From assembly GCA_905234195.1 (NCBI GenBank), contig CAJOFR010000009.1:62001-126000 (forward strand): DNA of 64,000 nucleotides. Reading direction: 5' to 3'. Below are positions 25,869 to 35,134 of the stretch, piece after piece. Source of the DNA: an uncultured Selenomonadaceae bacterium (GTDB lineage Bacteria > Bacillota > Negativicutes > Selenomonadales > Selenomonadaceae). How positions within the stretch are numbered: the first letter of the stretch is position 1; each line of letters starts with the position of its first letter. The translations under genes and the position numbers were made by a program. Under the pieces are notes generated by a model. That model was given only the letters and a program-made list of their open reading frames with translations, ran no database searches and had not been told where the DNA came from.

Positions 25869-25892
25869 TTAAACCGCCCCTTCCGAAAAGAT

Positions 25893-25925
25893 ATTATACC
25901 GAAAATCGGCGACTTGTGCTATAAT
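25893..25925. promoter_or_regulatory. Divergent -10 elements for dprA and ybgC
   Basis: On the minus strand TATAAT (25898-25893) faces dprA. On the plus strand TGCTATAAT (25917-25925) is an extended -10 facing the thioesterase gene. Clear -35 boxes are not seen. Confidence 0.45.
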
Positions 25926-25952
25926 AGAAAAAAAATTTTGGGAGGTGATTTG

Positions 25953-26381
25953 GTGTCGACGAAAATTTTTTTGCGCGTCCATTTTTACGATACCGACGAA
26001 ATGGGCGTCGTGCACCACTCAAATTACATTCGCTGGTTTGAAACAGGGCGCGTTGAATTTTTGCGCGCGATTGGAATTACTCTGCGCGAAATGATGGACG
26101 ACGGGATTTTGTTCCCGATAACCGAAGTCAGCGCGAAATATTTCAGCCCCGCGCGTTTTGATGACGAATTGGAAATTGAGACGACGCCGCTTGAATTGAC
26201 GAAAGTCAAAATGGAATTCAATTACAAAATTCGTCGACGCGGCGAAAAAAAAATTTTGGTGGAAGGTTACAGCAAAAACGTTTTCACGAACATGACGACC
26301 GGAAAAATTTCCCGTCTGCCCGAAAAATATTTTTCTAAACTCGAAACAGCTATCGCCGCCGAAAAAATTTTGCCGTCATAG
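25953..26381 (+). CDS. ybgC: Acyl-CoA thioesterase, YbgC/4HBT family
   Basis: Hot-dog thioesterase of 142 aa. The catalytic segment YDTDEMGVVHHSNYIRWFETGR carries the Asp and the HxxY pattern of 4-hydroxybenzoyl-CoA/YbgC thioesterases. GGAGGTG lies 5 bases before the GTG at 25953; frames reaching back to 25764 run into dprA and are rejected. YbgC normally sits with tol-pal genes, which are not seen here. Substrate is probably short- or medium-chain acyl-CoA or acyl-ACP. Confidence 0.87.
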   Translation: MSTKIFLRVHFYDTDEMGVVHHSNYIRWFETGRVEFLRAIGITLREMMDDGILFPITEVSAKYFSPARFDDELEIETTPLELTKVKMEFNYKIRRRGEKKILVEGYSKNVFTNMTTGKISRLPEKYFSKLETAIAAEKILPS

Positions 26382-26446
26382 GCAGGAATTTTTTAAGTTT
26401 TCGTGTATTTCTAAGGGAATAAAATTTTTAGAAGGGAACTCGTCTT

Positions 26447-26896
26447 ATGGAACAAGAAAATTTTATCCAAGAGGTTGGCTGGCAGAAATTTAAAGCGGAC
26501 GACTACAGCTACGAAAAAGTTCGTGCGTTCGTTGAGAATTCGTTGGAGGATTTGGAAATTTCGCCAAAAATTCAGCTGAAGGTTATGCTCGGCTTTGAAG
26601 AAACTATGGAGAACATTATAAACTACGCCTACAGCGACCCGGAAGTTTTTTGTCCCGTTTGGTTGAAATTGACAAAGACAAATGAAAAACTCTCTCTTGA
26701 TATGGTAGATTACGGGGTTCCTTTTGATCCGTTGGCACAGGAGGACGCTCGCCCGAAGGAAAAAAATTTGCAGGATCGCAGACTCGGCGGCTATGGTATC
26801 CATTTGTTGAAGGCAACTTTTTCTGAAGTCGGTTACGTCTACGAAAATTTTAAAGGACAAATGGCGAATCACTTGACCTTGACGATTAATTTGTAG
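26447..26896 (+). CDS. Anti-sigma factor-type serine kinase (RsbW-like ATPase)
   Basis: GHKL-fold serine kinase of 149 aa of the partner-switching family. N-box FEETMENIINYAY, G1 box VDYGVPFDP and G2 box LGGYGIHLL are intact. It would phosphorylate the STAS protein encoded three genes on, and hold or release a target. No sigma factor gene is near, so the target may not be a sigma factor. AGAAGGGA precedes the ATG. It leads the operon with the phosphatase and STAS genes (gaps 10 and 25 bases). Confidence 0.87.
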   Translation: MEQENFIQEVGWQKFKADDYSYEKVRAFVENSLEDLEISPKIQLKVMLGFEETMENIINYAYSDPEVFCPVWLKLTKTNEKLSLDMVDYGVPFDPLAQEDARPKEKNLQDRRLGGYGIHLLKATFSEVGYVYENFKGQMANHLTLTINL

Positions 26897-26906
26897 GAGC
26901 GACGTT

Positions 26907-29078
26907 ATGAGAAAGCTCAACATTCGTCAAAAGTTGCGACTTTTGGTACTTGCGGGCGGTCTGTTGGGATTCACTTTTTTTGGGATATTATCCCTGTCGC
27001 ATGTGTGGGATCTCTGGAAGGCGATTGACGAGCGTAGCGTTATCTTAGGCGAAAGATTTGGAATTCGCGTGGGATATTTCGTGAACAAAGAGGAAAAGGA
27101 TCGCCTAATGGAAATGTCACGCTTGAGAGCGGGGCTTATGGCGTATGACTTAAAGTCTATTCAGTCAGAATTGTCCTATATGGCGCGAAAACTTTCCGAG
27201 ATTCTCCAATCGCCGCAGAATTATAAACCGCGTGTGTTGCCTAATGCGGTTTATGAAAATGTGCACGGTGGGATGCCTTACGTTCATTTCGCTCCCGAAT
27301 TGGTTGCGCACGGAGCGGATGACAACTTGCTCGCGGAAATTCATCTTGTCTCGAATATTGCTGACGGCGTAGCTTCTTTTGTCTATCGACATATTAATTA
27401 TTACCCTTGTGTATTTGTAGGATCGCGAAAGGGCTATATAATACGGGCTGACGCGATCGCAGACGACAAATTGGTTCCTCTTGCAAGATCCGCGTGGCGA
27501 TTTTCTTACGACCCCCGTAATCGTGATTGGTACATTGCCGGCAAAGAAAGCAAGGAGCCGGTTTTTACCGACGTGTACTATTCGACGTCCGGAACACCTT
27601 GTTTTTCGTGTGCGGTCTCCTACGAAGACGCAGAGGGCTTTGCCGGAGTGGTAGGCTGTGACATTAATATGCAAGGCGTCAACGAATTGTTGAAACGTAC
27701 TTCATTTAGCGATAAGTCAGTGAGTTTGGTGCTCGGCGCAAAAGGGGAAGTCCTTGCCTCTAATCAAACGGAAGGTCTTTTGAGTTTCGTGGACATTTAC
27801 AGCGATTTGCGCAAGGCTAAAGGTGAACCGGAACTCGCCGCTATTGCAGAGAGAATGGTCAAAGGCGAAGAAGGTTTCAGCATTTTTAAGATGGACGGCA
27901 AAGAATATTGCATAGCCTTTTCCCCGATTGAAGAGACAGGCTGGAGTTTTGCCACGCTGATAGCCAGGGACGATTTAATGAGACCGGCTGTGAAGGCATT
28001 GCAGAAAAGCACTGAACAAATGGAAAAGTTCCGCCGCTCTTTGGCGATGAACCTTTTAGGATTTTTGGTGTGCTCGGCGGTTTTCGTCGGTCTTTTGTTG
28101 AGAATTCCATACGTAGTCAGCGGGAAGGTCGCGAAAGATTTTTCCGAACCAATTACGAAACTTGAAGAAGGCGTCCAGGAAATTTCAAAGGGCAACCTGG
28201 AAGAAAGTATCGACATAAGAACCGGCGACGAATTTGAACACCTTGCCGCGTGTTTTAATGTAATGGCTCACGATCTGAAAGTGTACATGGAAAATCTCGC
28301 TATCGTCACTGCGGAAAAGGAACAGACCGCCGCAGAACTCAACGTGGCGACGAATATTCAGCACGATATGTTGCCGAATATTTTCCCGCCTTTCCCGAAT
28401 CGCCACGAAATTGACCTTTATGCCGTCATGCACCCCGCGAAGGAGGTCGGCGGAGATTTTTACGACTTCTACTTTATCAACGAAAATCGTGTCGTGATAA
28501 CTATCGCGGACGTTTCAGATAAAGGAGTTCCCGCCGCGTTGTTCATGGTCATTTCAAAAACTTTGCTGAAAAATTTCTTGATGATGGAGAAAGAAGACAA
28601 CGACTTGACGCGGGCAGTGGAGAGCGCGAACGATCAACTTTGTCAGAGCAACAAGGAGGATATGTTTGTAACAGTCTTCACAGGGGTTCTTGACGTGAAG
28701 ACCGGAGAATTCAGCTACATTAACGCCGGTCACAACCCGCCGCTCGTTCGTCACGGGCAGGAAGGTTTTTCTTATCTGCCTTCCGTCAAAAAAAGCCCAA
28801 TGCTCGGCGTGATGCCCGGGATATCTTTTGCGAAACAGACTATAAAACTTTCGCCCGGCGATGCGATTTTCTTGTACACCGACGGCGTAACAGAGGCTAT
28901 GGACGCGGAAAAAAATATGTTCACCGAAAAAGGGCTGAAGGATGCGCTGAATAAACAGCCGCCTGAAATTAAGGCAGAAGAACTTATAGCGAACATGGAA
29001 AACGCGATTCGTAGACACGTGAAAAATGCGGAGCAATCTGATGATATAACAATGCTTACTTTAAAATTTTTGGGTTAA
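26907..29078 (+). CDS. dCache-HAMP-SpoIIE (PP2C) phosphatase, first copy
   Basis: Membrane sensor phosphatase, 723 aa. It has TM1 at about 12-30, an extracytoplasmic double Cache domain (about 35-365) with FSYDPRNRDWYIAG and a GVVGCDINM turn, TM2 at about 372-392, a HAMP domain, a short coiled coil, and a PPM/SpoIIE phosphatase (about 500-720) with KEVGGDFYDFY, IADVSDKGVPAALFM, INAGHNPPL and the terminal EQSDDITMLTL metal motif. It would dephosphorylate the STAS protein in response to an external ligand. Paralogous to the gene at 30727. Confidence 0.88.
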   Translation: MRKLNIRQKLRLLVLAGGLLGFTFFGILSLSHVWDLWKAIDERSVILGERFGIRVGYFVNKEEKDRLMEMSRLRAGLMAYDLKSIQSELSYMARKLSEILQSPQNYKPRVLPNAVYENVHGGMPYVHFAPELVAHGADDNLLAEIHLVSNIADGVASFVYRHINYYPCVFVGSRKGYIIRADAIADDKLVPLARSAWRFSYDPRNRDWYIAGKESKEPVFTDVYYSTSGTPCFSCAVSYEDAEGFAGVVGCDINMQGVNELLKRTSFSDKSVSLVLGAKGEVLASNQTEGLLSFVDIYSDLRKAKGEPELAAIAERMVKGEEGFSIFKMDGKEYCIAFSPIEETGWSFATLIARDDLMRPAVKALQKSTEQMEKFRRSLAMNLLGFLVCSAVFVGLLLRIPYVVSGKVAKDFSEPITKLEEGVQEISKGNLEESIDIRTGDEFEHLAACFNVMAHDLKVYMENLAIVTAEKEQTAAELNVATNIQHDMLPNIFPPFPNRHEIDLYAVMHPAKEVGGDFYDFYFINENRVVITIADVSDKGVPAALFMVISKTLLKNFLMMEKEDNDLTRAVESANDQLCQSNKEDMFVTVFTGVLDVKTGEFSYINAGHNPPLVRHGQEGFSYLPSVKKSPMLGVMPGISFAKQTIKLSPGDAIFLYTDGVTEAMDAEKNMFTEKGLKDALNKQPPEIKAEELIANMENAIRRHVKNAEQSDDITMLTLKFLG

Positions 29079-29103
29079 ATTTAAATTTTTGGAGGTATCA
29101 TTC

Positions 29104-29442
29104 ATGGCAAACGAACAACTTCTTCAGTACGAGATGAAAAAGAAAAATGATTGGACGGTTTGGATTCTCAAAGGGCGTCTTGACAGGACGACGGGCCCCG
29201 CAGCCGGAGACGACGGCACAAAATTGTTGGACGAAAATTCCAGCGTGGCGGTAAATCTTGCGGAATTGAGCTATATTTCCAGCGCGGGCTTGAGGGTGAT
29301 TCTGCGCCTTGCGAAAAAGGCGAAAGCGGACGGCAAAAAATTCGCGCTGTGTGCTCCTGTGGGCATGGTCAAGGAAGTTTTGGAAGAGGCTTCAATGAAT
29401 GTCTTTGTTGATATTTTTGATTCCGAAGAAGAATTGACTTGA
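29104..29442 (+). CDS. STAS anti-anti-sigma factor (RsbV-like)
   Basis: Single STAS domain, 112 aa, with the phosphoacceptor motif LSYISSAGLRVILRL. GGAGGT lies 7 bases before the ATG at 29104; the TTG at 29089 overlaps that site and is rejected. It is expected to be phosphorylated by the RsbW-like kinase and restored by the SpoIIE phosphatases on either side. The same SSAGLR motif occurs in the STAS/kinase fusion of the lipid A operon. Confidence 0.88.
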   Translation: MANEQLLQYEMKKKNDWTVWILKGRLDRTTGPAAGDDGTKLLDENSSVAVNLAELSYISSAGLRVILRLAKKAKADGKKFALCAPVGMVKEVLEEASMNVFVDIFDSEEELT

Positions 29443-29467
29443 TAAAATATTTTTGAAAGGAGAGTAG

Positions 29468-29517
29468 CCGTATTTTTTTCTTGATTAATCGAGAAAGAAA
29501 TACGGTAAATTTTTTTC
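29468..29517 (+). terminator. Rho-independent terminator after the STAS gene
   Basis: A 19-base near-perfect inverted repeat (29468-29486 with 29487-29505; two G-U pairs) centred on GATTAATC is followed by TAAATTTTTTT. A free GAAAGGAGAG sits just before it (29453-29462) with no start codon in range. Confidence 0.65.
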
Positions 29518-29520
29518 AGT

Positions 29521-29660
29521 CAACTACCCACGTCTAAAGACGCGGGCTTGTCCATACCATAAACTGTCTTTACAGCTAGCGAAGTTCAAACGCTACTGCT
29601 CCTTCGTAGGTCAGACATCATCGGGCGGTTGACTGCGCCCGTTTAACTTTAAGGATTTAC
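29521..29660 (-). ncRNA. Candidate omega RNA at the tnpB 3' end
   Basis: The transcript downstream of tnpB up to the right-end palindrome is non-coding and can fold into several stems, including GGGCG...CGCCC around 29625-29645 and the terminal CCCACGTC hairpin. Such right-end RNAs guide TnpB in active elements. Assigned by position and structure only. Confidence 0.35.
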
Positions 29661-30611
29661 CCTAAAGTTGTTATTTTTTCAAAATGTGGTTTATCTTCAC
29701 CGCTTATCCACAGAGTACCGAGTAGCTGAATGTTCATTGCACCTATTCTGTCGTCGTTTGACCGGTAACCGCATTGGCAAATATATTCATGAGTATGGTG
29801 GTGGCGATTAGCTTTATTGATATTGCCACATTTTGGACAACGCTGACTGGTATAACATGCTGACACTTTCAAAACTTCACTGCAAATTGCGTGTGCTTTA
29901 TAAGCTAAAAATTGTTCCAGCTGATAAAAAGCCCACGACCTTAAATCGTTATTGGCTTTACTTCCACGATTCAAGTTAAATTCTTCAAATGATATACCGG
30001 TTAAATCTTCCAGGACAAAAAGACTATTAGAGCCGTATTTTTCAACGAGTGTCTTAGACAAGCACCTTGTCAAATTCTTCAAAGTTTTTGGTAACGGGAA
30101 TATGTAAGTACCAAATACCTTTAAGATTGAGAAGTTTAGCCGTTCCCAATTTCCACGAACCGTCAAGATATTCAGACCAAAAATCACCTGCAAATCTAAC
30201 TTTTGTACGCTTATCTAACGTGTTAATCGACAACAACGAGCTATTTTCGACAAAACTGTAATCACGGTCACGCACCAAATCACATTGTGGACGGCGGAAT
30301 AATACAGGTTTAAAAAGCCATTCAAGCGTCTCGTGTTTCTGTACTAACTGCGTTTGCGTAGCTTTATAGCGAGCAGTAGCAGTGCGAAAAGTAGATTGTG
30401 CCAGTTGAGATTTTAAGGAAAATTTATAGCGAACTTCGCGGTAAAGAACTTTGTTAAGTTTTGCCGAGTTAAGTTCAAAATCGTTATCAAAAATGTATTG
30501 AGAAACGAAATTACAGGCTTGACGGTATTGCTCGGACATTTGCTTAAACATAGCGGCTTGTTCGGCATTAACGTAAAGACGAATCTTGATAGTTTTGGTA
30601 AGGTTCTGCAT
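29657..30611 (-). pseudogene. tnpB: TnpB with internal deletion and frame break
   Basis: The N-terminal part reads from the ATG at 30611 (GGAGGTG upstream; MQNLTKTIKIRLY) to a stop at 30054. The C-terminal part continues in another frame from about 30070 (SKTLVEKYGSN, VLEDLTGI, zinc-ribbon RCPKCGN...ICQCGY, and SNDDRIGAMN). Joined, about 75 residues are missing compared with normal TnpB: exactly the segment with the first RuvC motif (DLGI-type Asp) up to the NH-x-SK region. The RuvC-II Glu and RuvC-III Asp remain. The protein cannot be an active nuclease. Deletion plus frameshift, not a simple indel. Confidence 0.8.
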
Positions 30612-30726
30612 TTTTGCACCTCCTTTCAAAATTATTTCAACACAGACATTTTATCAATCAACAAGAAAGGAAGTGTGCGGCGTCTCCTCCCATGACTAAA
30701 GTCGTGGGTCTCCAACGCCTAATACT

Positions 30727-32886
30727 ATGAAACTTAACATACGTTGGCGGGTCATGCTTTTGGCAATTTCGTCGAATACTTTAACGGTGTTGGCTCTGTT
30801 TGTGCTCTCCTTTTTGGGAATTTATGCAATGAGCCAAATTTTGGACGGCTGGCAAAAAAGCATGAACATTGGATCAGTTGAAAATACTTCGATTCTTTTG
30901 AAAGAGGAAACTGAATTTAGACTTGCCAATATCGCTCAAGTAAAGGCGACGGCAATAGATGTGGCAATGGAAGATCATATCGACGACGTAGAAATGATAG
31001 CTGCCAAAATGAATACCATCTTAAAAAATCCGCAAAATTATTTGCCGCGTACCCTTCCGGATATAGCAGTGGACGGCGTCCAAGTTGAAGTTCCCTATAT
31101 TTTTTACGCGCCCGAGCTTTTGCAAAAAGGTATCAGTCCGGAGCTACAAGAAGAAATTAGTTTGGTCTCGAATATCGTAGACGAGCTTAGATCTCTTGCC
31201 ATAAATGATAGAGGCTATTCGGCGGGGTATTTCATTGGCTCCAAAAACGGATATTCTATTTGCGTTGATTCTTTTCAAGAACCGATGTACAAAATTTTTA
31301 CTGAAGACTTTATTGGGAAATATGACCCAAGGAAAAGAAATTGGTATGAATCTGCGGAGACGTCCGGTCGAGCTGTAGTCACGGATTTTTATACGGACAT
31401 TACAGGGGTTCCCGTTTTTAGCGTTGCCATTCCATATTACGACGCACAGGGATTTGCCGGAGTCGCGGGAGTTGACTGCAGTATCACGTCTTTCGATGAA
31501 CACATAGAAGATACTACCGTCGGCCACACAAATTTTAATATCGTGATAAACAACGAGGGAAAAATTTTATTTTCCTCCAGAAAAGAAGGACAGCTTGTTG
31601 CGGACGTCTTGCAGAGGGATTTGAGGGAGTCCGAAGAAGAAACCCTGTCTCTAGCCGCGAAACGTATGGTGGCGGGAGGAACCGGCACTACACAAGTTAC
31701 GGTGGACGACAAAGAATATTATCTTGCCTACGCGCCCATTTCTTCCGTAGGCTGGAGTTTTGGAACTTTGGTAGCGGTGGAAGAAGTCCAAAGACCTATC
31801 GTCGCCGTGCGCGCGTCCATTGAAGATCAATTTAAAACTTTCCGCGCCTGGATGCAACCGACTGTCGAAAACTTTCAGAGGAGCACCTATTCAATTTTAA
31901 TCGCCTTGTCCGCGACAATGCTTGCTCTCGGTTTTTGGTTGTCCGGCAGATTTTCTAAGCCGATTTTAGAACTTTCGGACAGCGTGAGGAAAATTGCAAG
32001 CGGTAATCTCGACGTAAAAGCTAAAGTGGATACGGGCGACGAGATTGGACACCTTGCCGAATGTTTCAACGACATGACTGACAATCTGAAGGAACAAATA
32101 AAAAATCTTTCCATAGTCACCGCTGAAAAAGAACGCATTGCCACAGAATTAAAAGTTGCGACCGGAATTCAGGCGGGCATGTTGCCGCAGATTTTCCCGA
32201 AGTCAATGAGCAAAGATAAATTCGATTTGTTCGCGACAATGAACCCCGCAAAGGAAGTCGGCGGAGATTTTTATGACTTCTATTTTGTTGACGACGACCA
32301 TTTAATCGTTACAATCGCGGACGTTTCGGATAAGGGCGTGCCCGCCGCGCTTTTCATGGTTATTTCCAAAACTATCCTAAGAAATAATGCGCTGACTTTT
32401 TCCAACAAAAGCCTTGCCGATGTCGTGGAGCGCGCGAATGACCAGCTTTGCGAAGGCAACGACGAGGGAATGTTCGTGACGGTTTTCATTGCGCAAATAA
32501 ATTTCAAGACGGGCGAATTAATTTACGTCAACGCGGGACACAATCCGCCGCTGATTCGTCACGGAGCGGACAAAAAATTTTCCTACCTGCCGCAAGTAAA
32601 AAAATCCCCCATGCTTGGTGTTGGCAAGGGGATTCATTTTCCGCAGAACACTTTCAATTTGGATAAAGGCGATGTCCTTTTCATGTACACCGACGGCGTG
32701 ACCGAAGCCATGAACAAAAAACGAGAGCTTTTCACGGAAGAACGCCTCAAAGAGAATTTGAATCAGCTGGATAAAAATTTTAGCGCGGAAAAAATAATTG
32801 ATGCCGTGCAGGAAAATATTCATGAGCACGTTCAAGGCGCGGAGCAGTCTGACGATATTACGATGCTTGCCGTCGTCTATGACTAG
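30727..32886 (+). CDS. dCache-HAMP-SpoIIE (PP2C) phosphatase, second copy
   Basis: 719 aa, same architecture as the gene at 26907: TM1 about 10-30, dCache with KYDPRKRNWYE and GVAGVDCSI, TM2 about 385-405, HAMP, and a SpoIIE phosphatase with AKEVGGDFYDFY, IADVSDKGVPAALFM, VNAGHNPPL and EQSDDITML. The phosphatase halves are much closer than the sensor halves, so the two probably read different ligands into one STAS switch. The ATG follows the end of the IS element by about a dozen bases and has no Shine-Dalgarno sequence of its own, so the insertion may have cut it off from its ribosome site and promoter. Confidence 0.87.
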   Translation: MKLNIRWRVMLLAISSNTLTVLALFVLSFLGIYAMSQILDGWQKSMNIGSVENTSILLKEETEFRLANIAQVKATAIDVAMEDHIDDVEMIAAKMNTILKNPQNYLPRTLPDIAVDGVQVEVPYIFYAPELLQKGISPELQEEISLVSNIVDELRSLAINDRGYSAGYFIGSKNGYSICVDSFQEPMYKIFTEDFIGKYDPRKRNWYESAETSGRAVVTDFYTDITGVPVFSVAIPYYDAQGFAGVAGVDCSITSFDEHIEDTTVGHTNFNIVINNEGKILFSSRKEGQLVADVLQRDLRESEEETLSLAAKRMVAGGTGTTQVTVDDKEYYLAYAPISSVGWSFGTLVAVEEVQRPIVAVRASIEDQFKTFRAWMQPTVENFQRSTYSILIALSATMLALGFWLSGRFSKPILELSDSVRKIASGNLDVKAKVDTGDEIGHLAECFNDMTDNLKEQIKNLSIVTAEKERIATELKVATGIQAGMLPQIFPKSMSKDKFDLFATMNPAKEVGGDFYDFYFVDDDHLIVTIADVSDKGVPAALFMVISKTILRNNALTFSNKSLADVVERANDQLCEGNDEGMFVTVFIAQINFKTGELIYVNAGHNPPLIRHGADKKFSYLPQVKKSPMLGVGKGIHFPQNTFNLDKGDVLFMYTDGVTEAMNKKRELFTEERLKENLNQLDKNFSAEKIIDAVQENIHEHVQGAEQSDDITMLAVVYD

Positions 32887-33118
32887 TGTTTAGAGTTTAG
32901 GGATTAGGGGCTAGAGATTTTTTCTTTACAAAAATTTTTTCTCTCTTTAAATCTAGCATCTTCTTTTCTTTTGGCGCAAAAGAAAAGAAGCAAAAGAAAA
33001 CTGCCCGCAGAGGTCCCAAATGCGGGCGGCCGCACATCCCTGTGCGGCCTCTCTTTTATTTTCACGCCGGAGACTAGGGATAAGTTTTTTTTTATTCCCT
33101 TATCACTAGTCACTATCA
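32884..33118. repeat. Dispersed composite repeat, copy 2
   Basis: Outer tracts TTTAGGGATTAGGGGCTAG (about 32895-32915) and TTCCCTTATCACTAGTCAC (about 33095-33115) flank the core at 32960-33057. The core keeps the 13-bp AAAAGAAAAGAAG palindrome and the GCCCGCA/TGCGGGC stem, lacks the inner hairpin of copy 1, and has a perfect 9-bp GGCCGCACA/TGTGCGGCC hairpin. The right tract codes the last residues (VVDSD) and stop of the symporter on the minus strand. Confidence 0.75.
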
Positions 33119-34512
33119 ACTACAATGCCGCGCTTTTCTTTCTCGACAATCTCTTTTTGATAGTGGAAACACTCTTCAGCAATCTTGCCATTCAAAATTA
33201 ACAGGCAAATTAAATTCGGAATAGCCATCAAGCCGTTCATCGTGTCCGAAAAATTCCAGACAATGTCCAAAGTTTGCGTCGCGCCGATAAAGGTTATGCA
33301 ACTGAAAAGCGCGCGATAAGTATAAATAACTTTGCGGTTGCTGATAAGATATTCAAGAGACTTTTCGCCGTAATATTCCCAGCCCAAAATCGTCGAGTAG
33401 GCAAAAAGCGCAAGGGCAACCGACACAATATATTTCGCGCCTTCGCCGTAAACCGTGCTGAATGCAAGAATCGTCAGCTGCGCGCCCGAAACAAGCTTGC
33501 CGCTTTCAGGATCAACCGCGCCGAGCATACCCGAACTTGCGATAACCAAGCCGGTCAACATACAAATAATCATCGTATCAAAAAAAGTTCCGGTCATGTT
33601 GACGTAGCCTTGACGGGAGGCATGGTCAGTCCTCGCGGCGGCGGCGGCTATCGGCGCGGAACCAAGTCCCGCCTCGTTCGAGAAAACACCGCGCGCCACG
33701 CCCCAGCGCATCGCCGTCAACATGGAGGCAACAATAGAGCCGCCAATACCGCCCGCAACAGCTTCAGTCGAGAAAGCCATTTTGAACATTATCACAAGCC
33801 CGCCAGGAACATTTTCAAAATTAACTATGATAATTATCACCGTGAAGAGCAGATAAAAAAACGCCATGCTCGGCACGATAAAGCTGGAGACTTTGCCGAT
33901 TGAGTGAACGCCGCGCATTAAAACCGCCAGCGAAAAAATTACAAGAATAATTCCCGTTATCCAGTCCGGCCAGCCGAAACTTGATTCAAATGCCGCGCTG
34001 ATTGAGTTTGCCTGCGTCATGTTGCCTATGCCGAACGACGCGCAGACCGCGAAGAAAGCGAACGCCGCCGCCATGACTTTGCCTAAGGTTCCGCCAATGC
34101 CGTTTTTCATGGCGTACATGGGGCCGCCCGCCATTTCGCCGACGGAATTTGTTTCGCGATATTTCACCGCCAAAACCGATTCTCCGTATTTTGTCGAGAG
34201 CCCGAACGCCGCGCTAATCCACATCCAAATAATTGCGCCCGGTCCGCCGAGTACCATTGCAGTTGCCACGCCGACAATATTTCCCGTGCCGACTGTCGCC
34301 GAAAGTGCCGTCATCAACGACTGAAAAGGCGAAAGGTCGCCTTCGTGTTGAGCTTTTTTCTGCGTAATCATTTTCACCGCGTAAATTAAATTTATCCACG
34401 GCAAAAATTTCAGCCGGATTGTCAAAAAGATACCCGTGCCGACGAGAAGTGCCAGCATTATCGGTCCCCAGACAAAATCGTTGACGTCGTTTAGCAGTTG
34501 CGACAAATCCAT
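33106..34512 (-). CDS. Sodium:alanine symporter family (AGCS) transporter
   Basis: Amino acid:cation symporter of 468 aa with about ten helices. Signatures: DFVWGPIMLALLVGTGIFLTIRL at the start, LSATVGTGNIVGVATAMVLGGPGAIIWMW and GVARGVFSNEAGLGSAPIAAAAA. It probably imports alanine or glycine with Na+. AAGGAGG precedes the ATG. Last gene of the run AGCS-hisC-hisB-AGCS. Only distantly similar to the AGCS protein at 36223. Confidence 0.9.
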   Translation of the reverse strand: MDLSQLLNDVNDFVWGPIMLALLVGTGIFLTIRLKFLPWINLIYAVKMITQKKAQHEGDLSPFQSLMTALSATVGTGNIVGVATAMVLGGPGAIIWMWISAAFGLSTKYGESVLAVKYRETNSVGEMAGGPMYAMKNGIGGTLGKVMAAAFAFFAVCASFGIGNMTQANSISAAFESSFGWPDWITGIILVIFSLAVLMRGVHSIGKVSSFIVPSMAFFYLLFTVIIIIVNFENVPGGLVIMFKMAFSTEAVAGGIGGSIVASMLTAMRWGVARGVFSNEAGLGSAPIAAAAARTDHASRQGYVNMTGTFFDTMIICMLTGLVIASSGMLGAVDPESGKLVSGAQLTILAFSTVYGEGAKYIVSVALALFAYSTILGWEYYGEKSLEYLISNRKVIYTYRALFSCITFIGATQTLDIVWNFSDTMNGLMAIPNLICLLILNGKIAEECFHYQKEIVEKEKRGIVVDSD

Positions 34513-34549
34513 TAAAATTTCCTCCTTGTGTAAAATTATATTTCAAAGG

Positions 34550-35134
34550 TTACAAAATTCCCTTCGTCGAGGGAACGCCTGTAACTTTCGCGTCGTGAGC
34601 GGCGGCAATCCTAAGCGCGTGACCCAGTGCCTTAAAAATCGCCTCCACTTTGTGATGAGAATTTTTCCCGTGAAAAATTTTAACGTGCATCGTCAAGCCC
34701 GCATTGAACGCAAGCGCGCGCAGAAACTCTTCAGTCAGCTCCGTGTCAAAATTTCCAATCGTGGGCGCGAGTTCTCCGGCGTCGTACACCAAAAAAGGTC
34801 TGCCGCTGATATCCAAACTTACAAGAGCCAAAGTTTCGTCCATAGGCAGAAAAAAACTTCCGTAGCGATTAATTCCGCGCTTGTCACCGAGCGCATTTTT
34901 TATTGCCGCGCCCAAAGCAATCCCGATATCTTCGACGCTGTGATGTCCGTCGACTTCGAGATCCCCTTTGCAATCGACGTTTAAATCAAATTGCCCGTGC
35001 GCCGCAAAAAGATTCAGCATGTGATTAAAAAACCCGATACCCGAATCAATTTGCGCCTTGCCGCCGCCGTCAAGATTTATTTCGACGCTGATTTTAGTTT
35101 CGTTTGTTTCGCGAAAAATTTTTCCGACGCGCAT
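34550..35134 (-). CDS. hisB: Imidazoleglycerol-phosphate dehydratase
   Basis: Histidine biosynthesis step 6, 194 aa, stand-alone dehydratase without the phosphatase domain. Both metal-binding repeats are present: DGHHSVED and NSHHKVEAIFKAL. The start ATG directly follows the hisC stop (TAAATG), so the two are translationally coupled. No other his genes are in the window, so the pathway is split. Confidence 0.95.
   Translation of the reverse strand: MRVGKIFRETNETKISVEINLDGGGKAQIDSGIGFFNHMLNLFAAHGQFDLNVDCKGDLEVDGHHSVEDIGIALGAAIKNALGDKRGINRYGSFFLPMDETLALVSLDISGRPFLVYDAGELAPTIGNFDTELTEEFLRALAFNAGLTMHVKIFHGKNSHHKVEAIFKALGHALRIAAAHDAKVTGVPSTKGIL

Larger units (their letters stand above)
29521..30715 (-). 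mobile_element. IS200/IS605-group element with tnpB only, decayed
   Basis: Both ends carry the subterminal palindromes typical of this group, each with a TAAA loop: CCCACGTC-TAAA-GACGCGGG (29527-29546) and CCCATGAC-TAAA-GTCGTGGG (30689?-30708, about). There is no tnpA and no terminal inverted repeat, as expected. It lies between the STAS gene and the second phosphatase of the partner-switching operon. The exact ends cannot be fixed without an empty site; about 1.2 kb. Confidence 0.75.
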
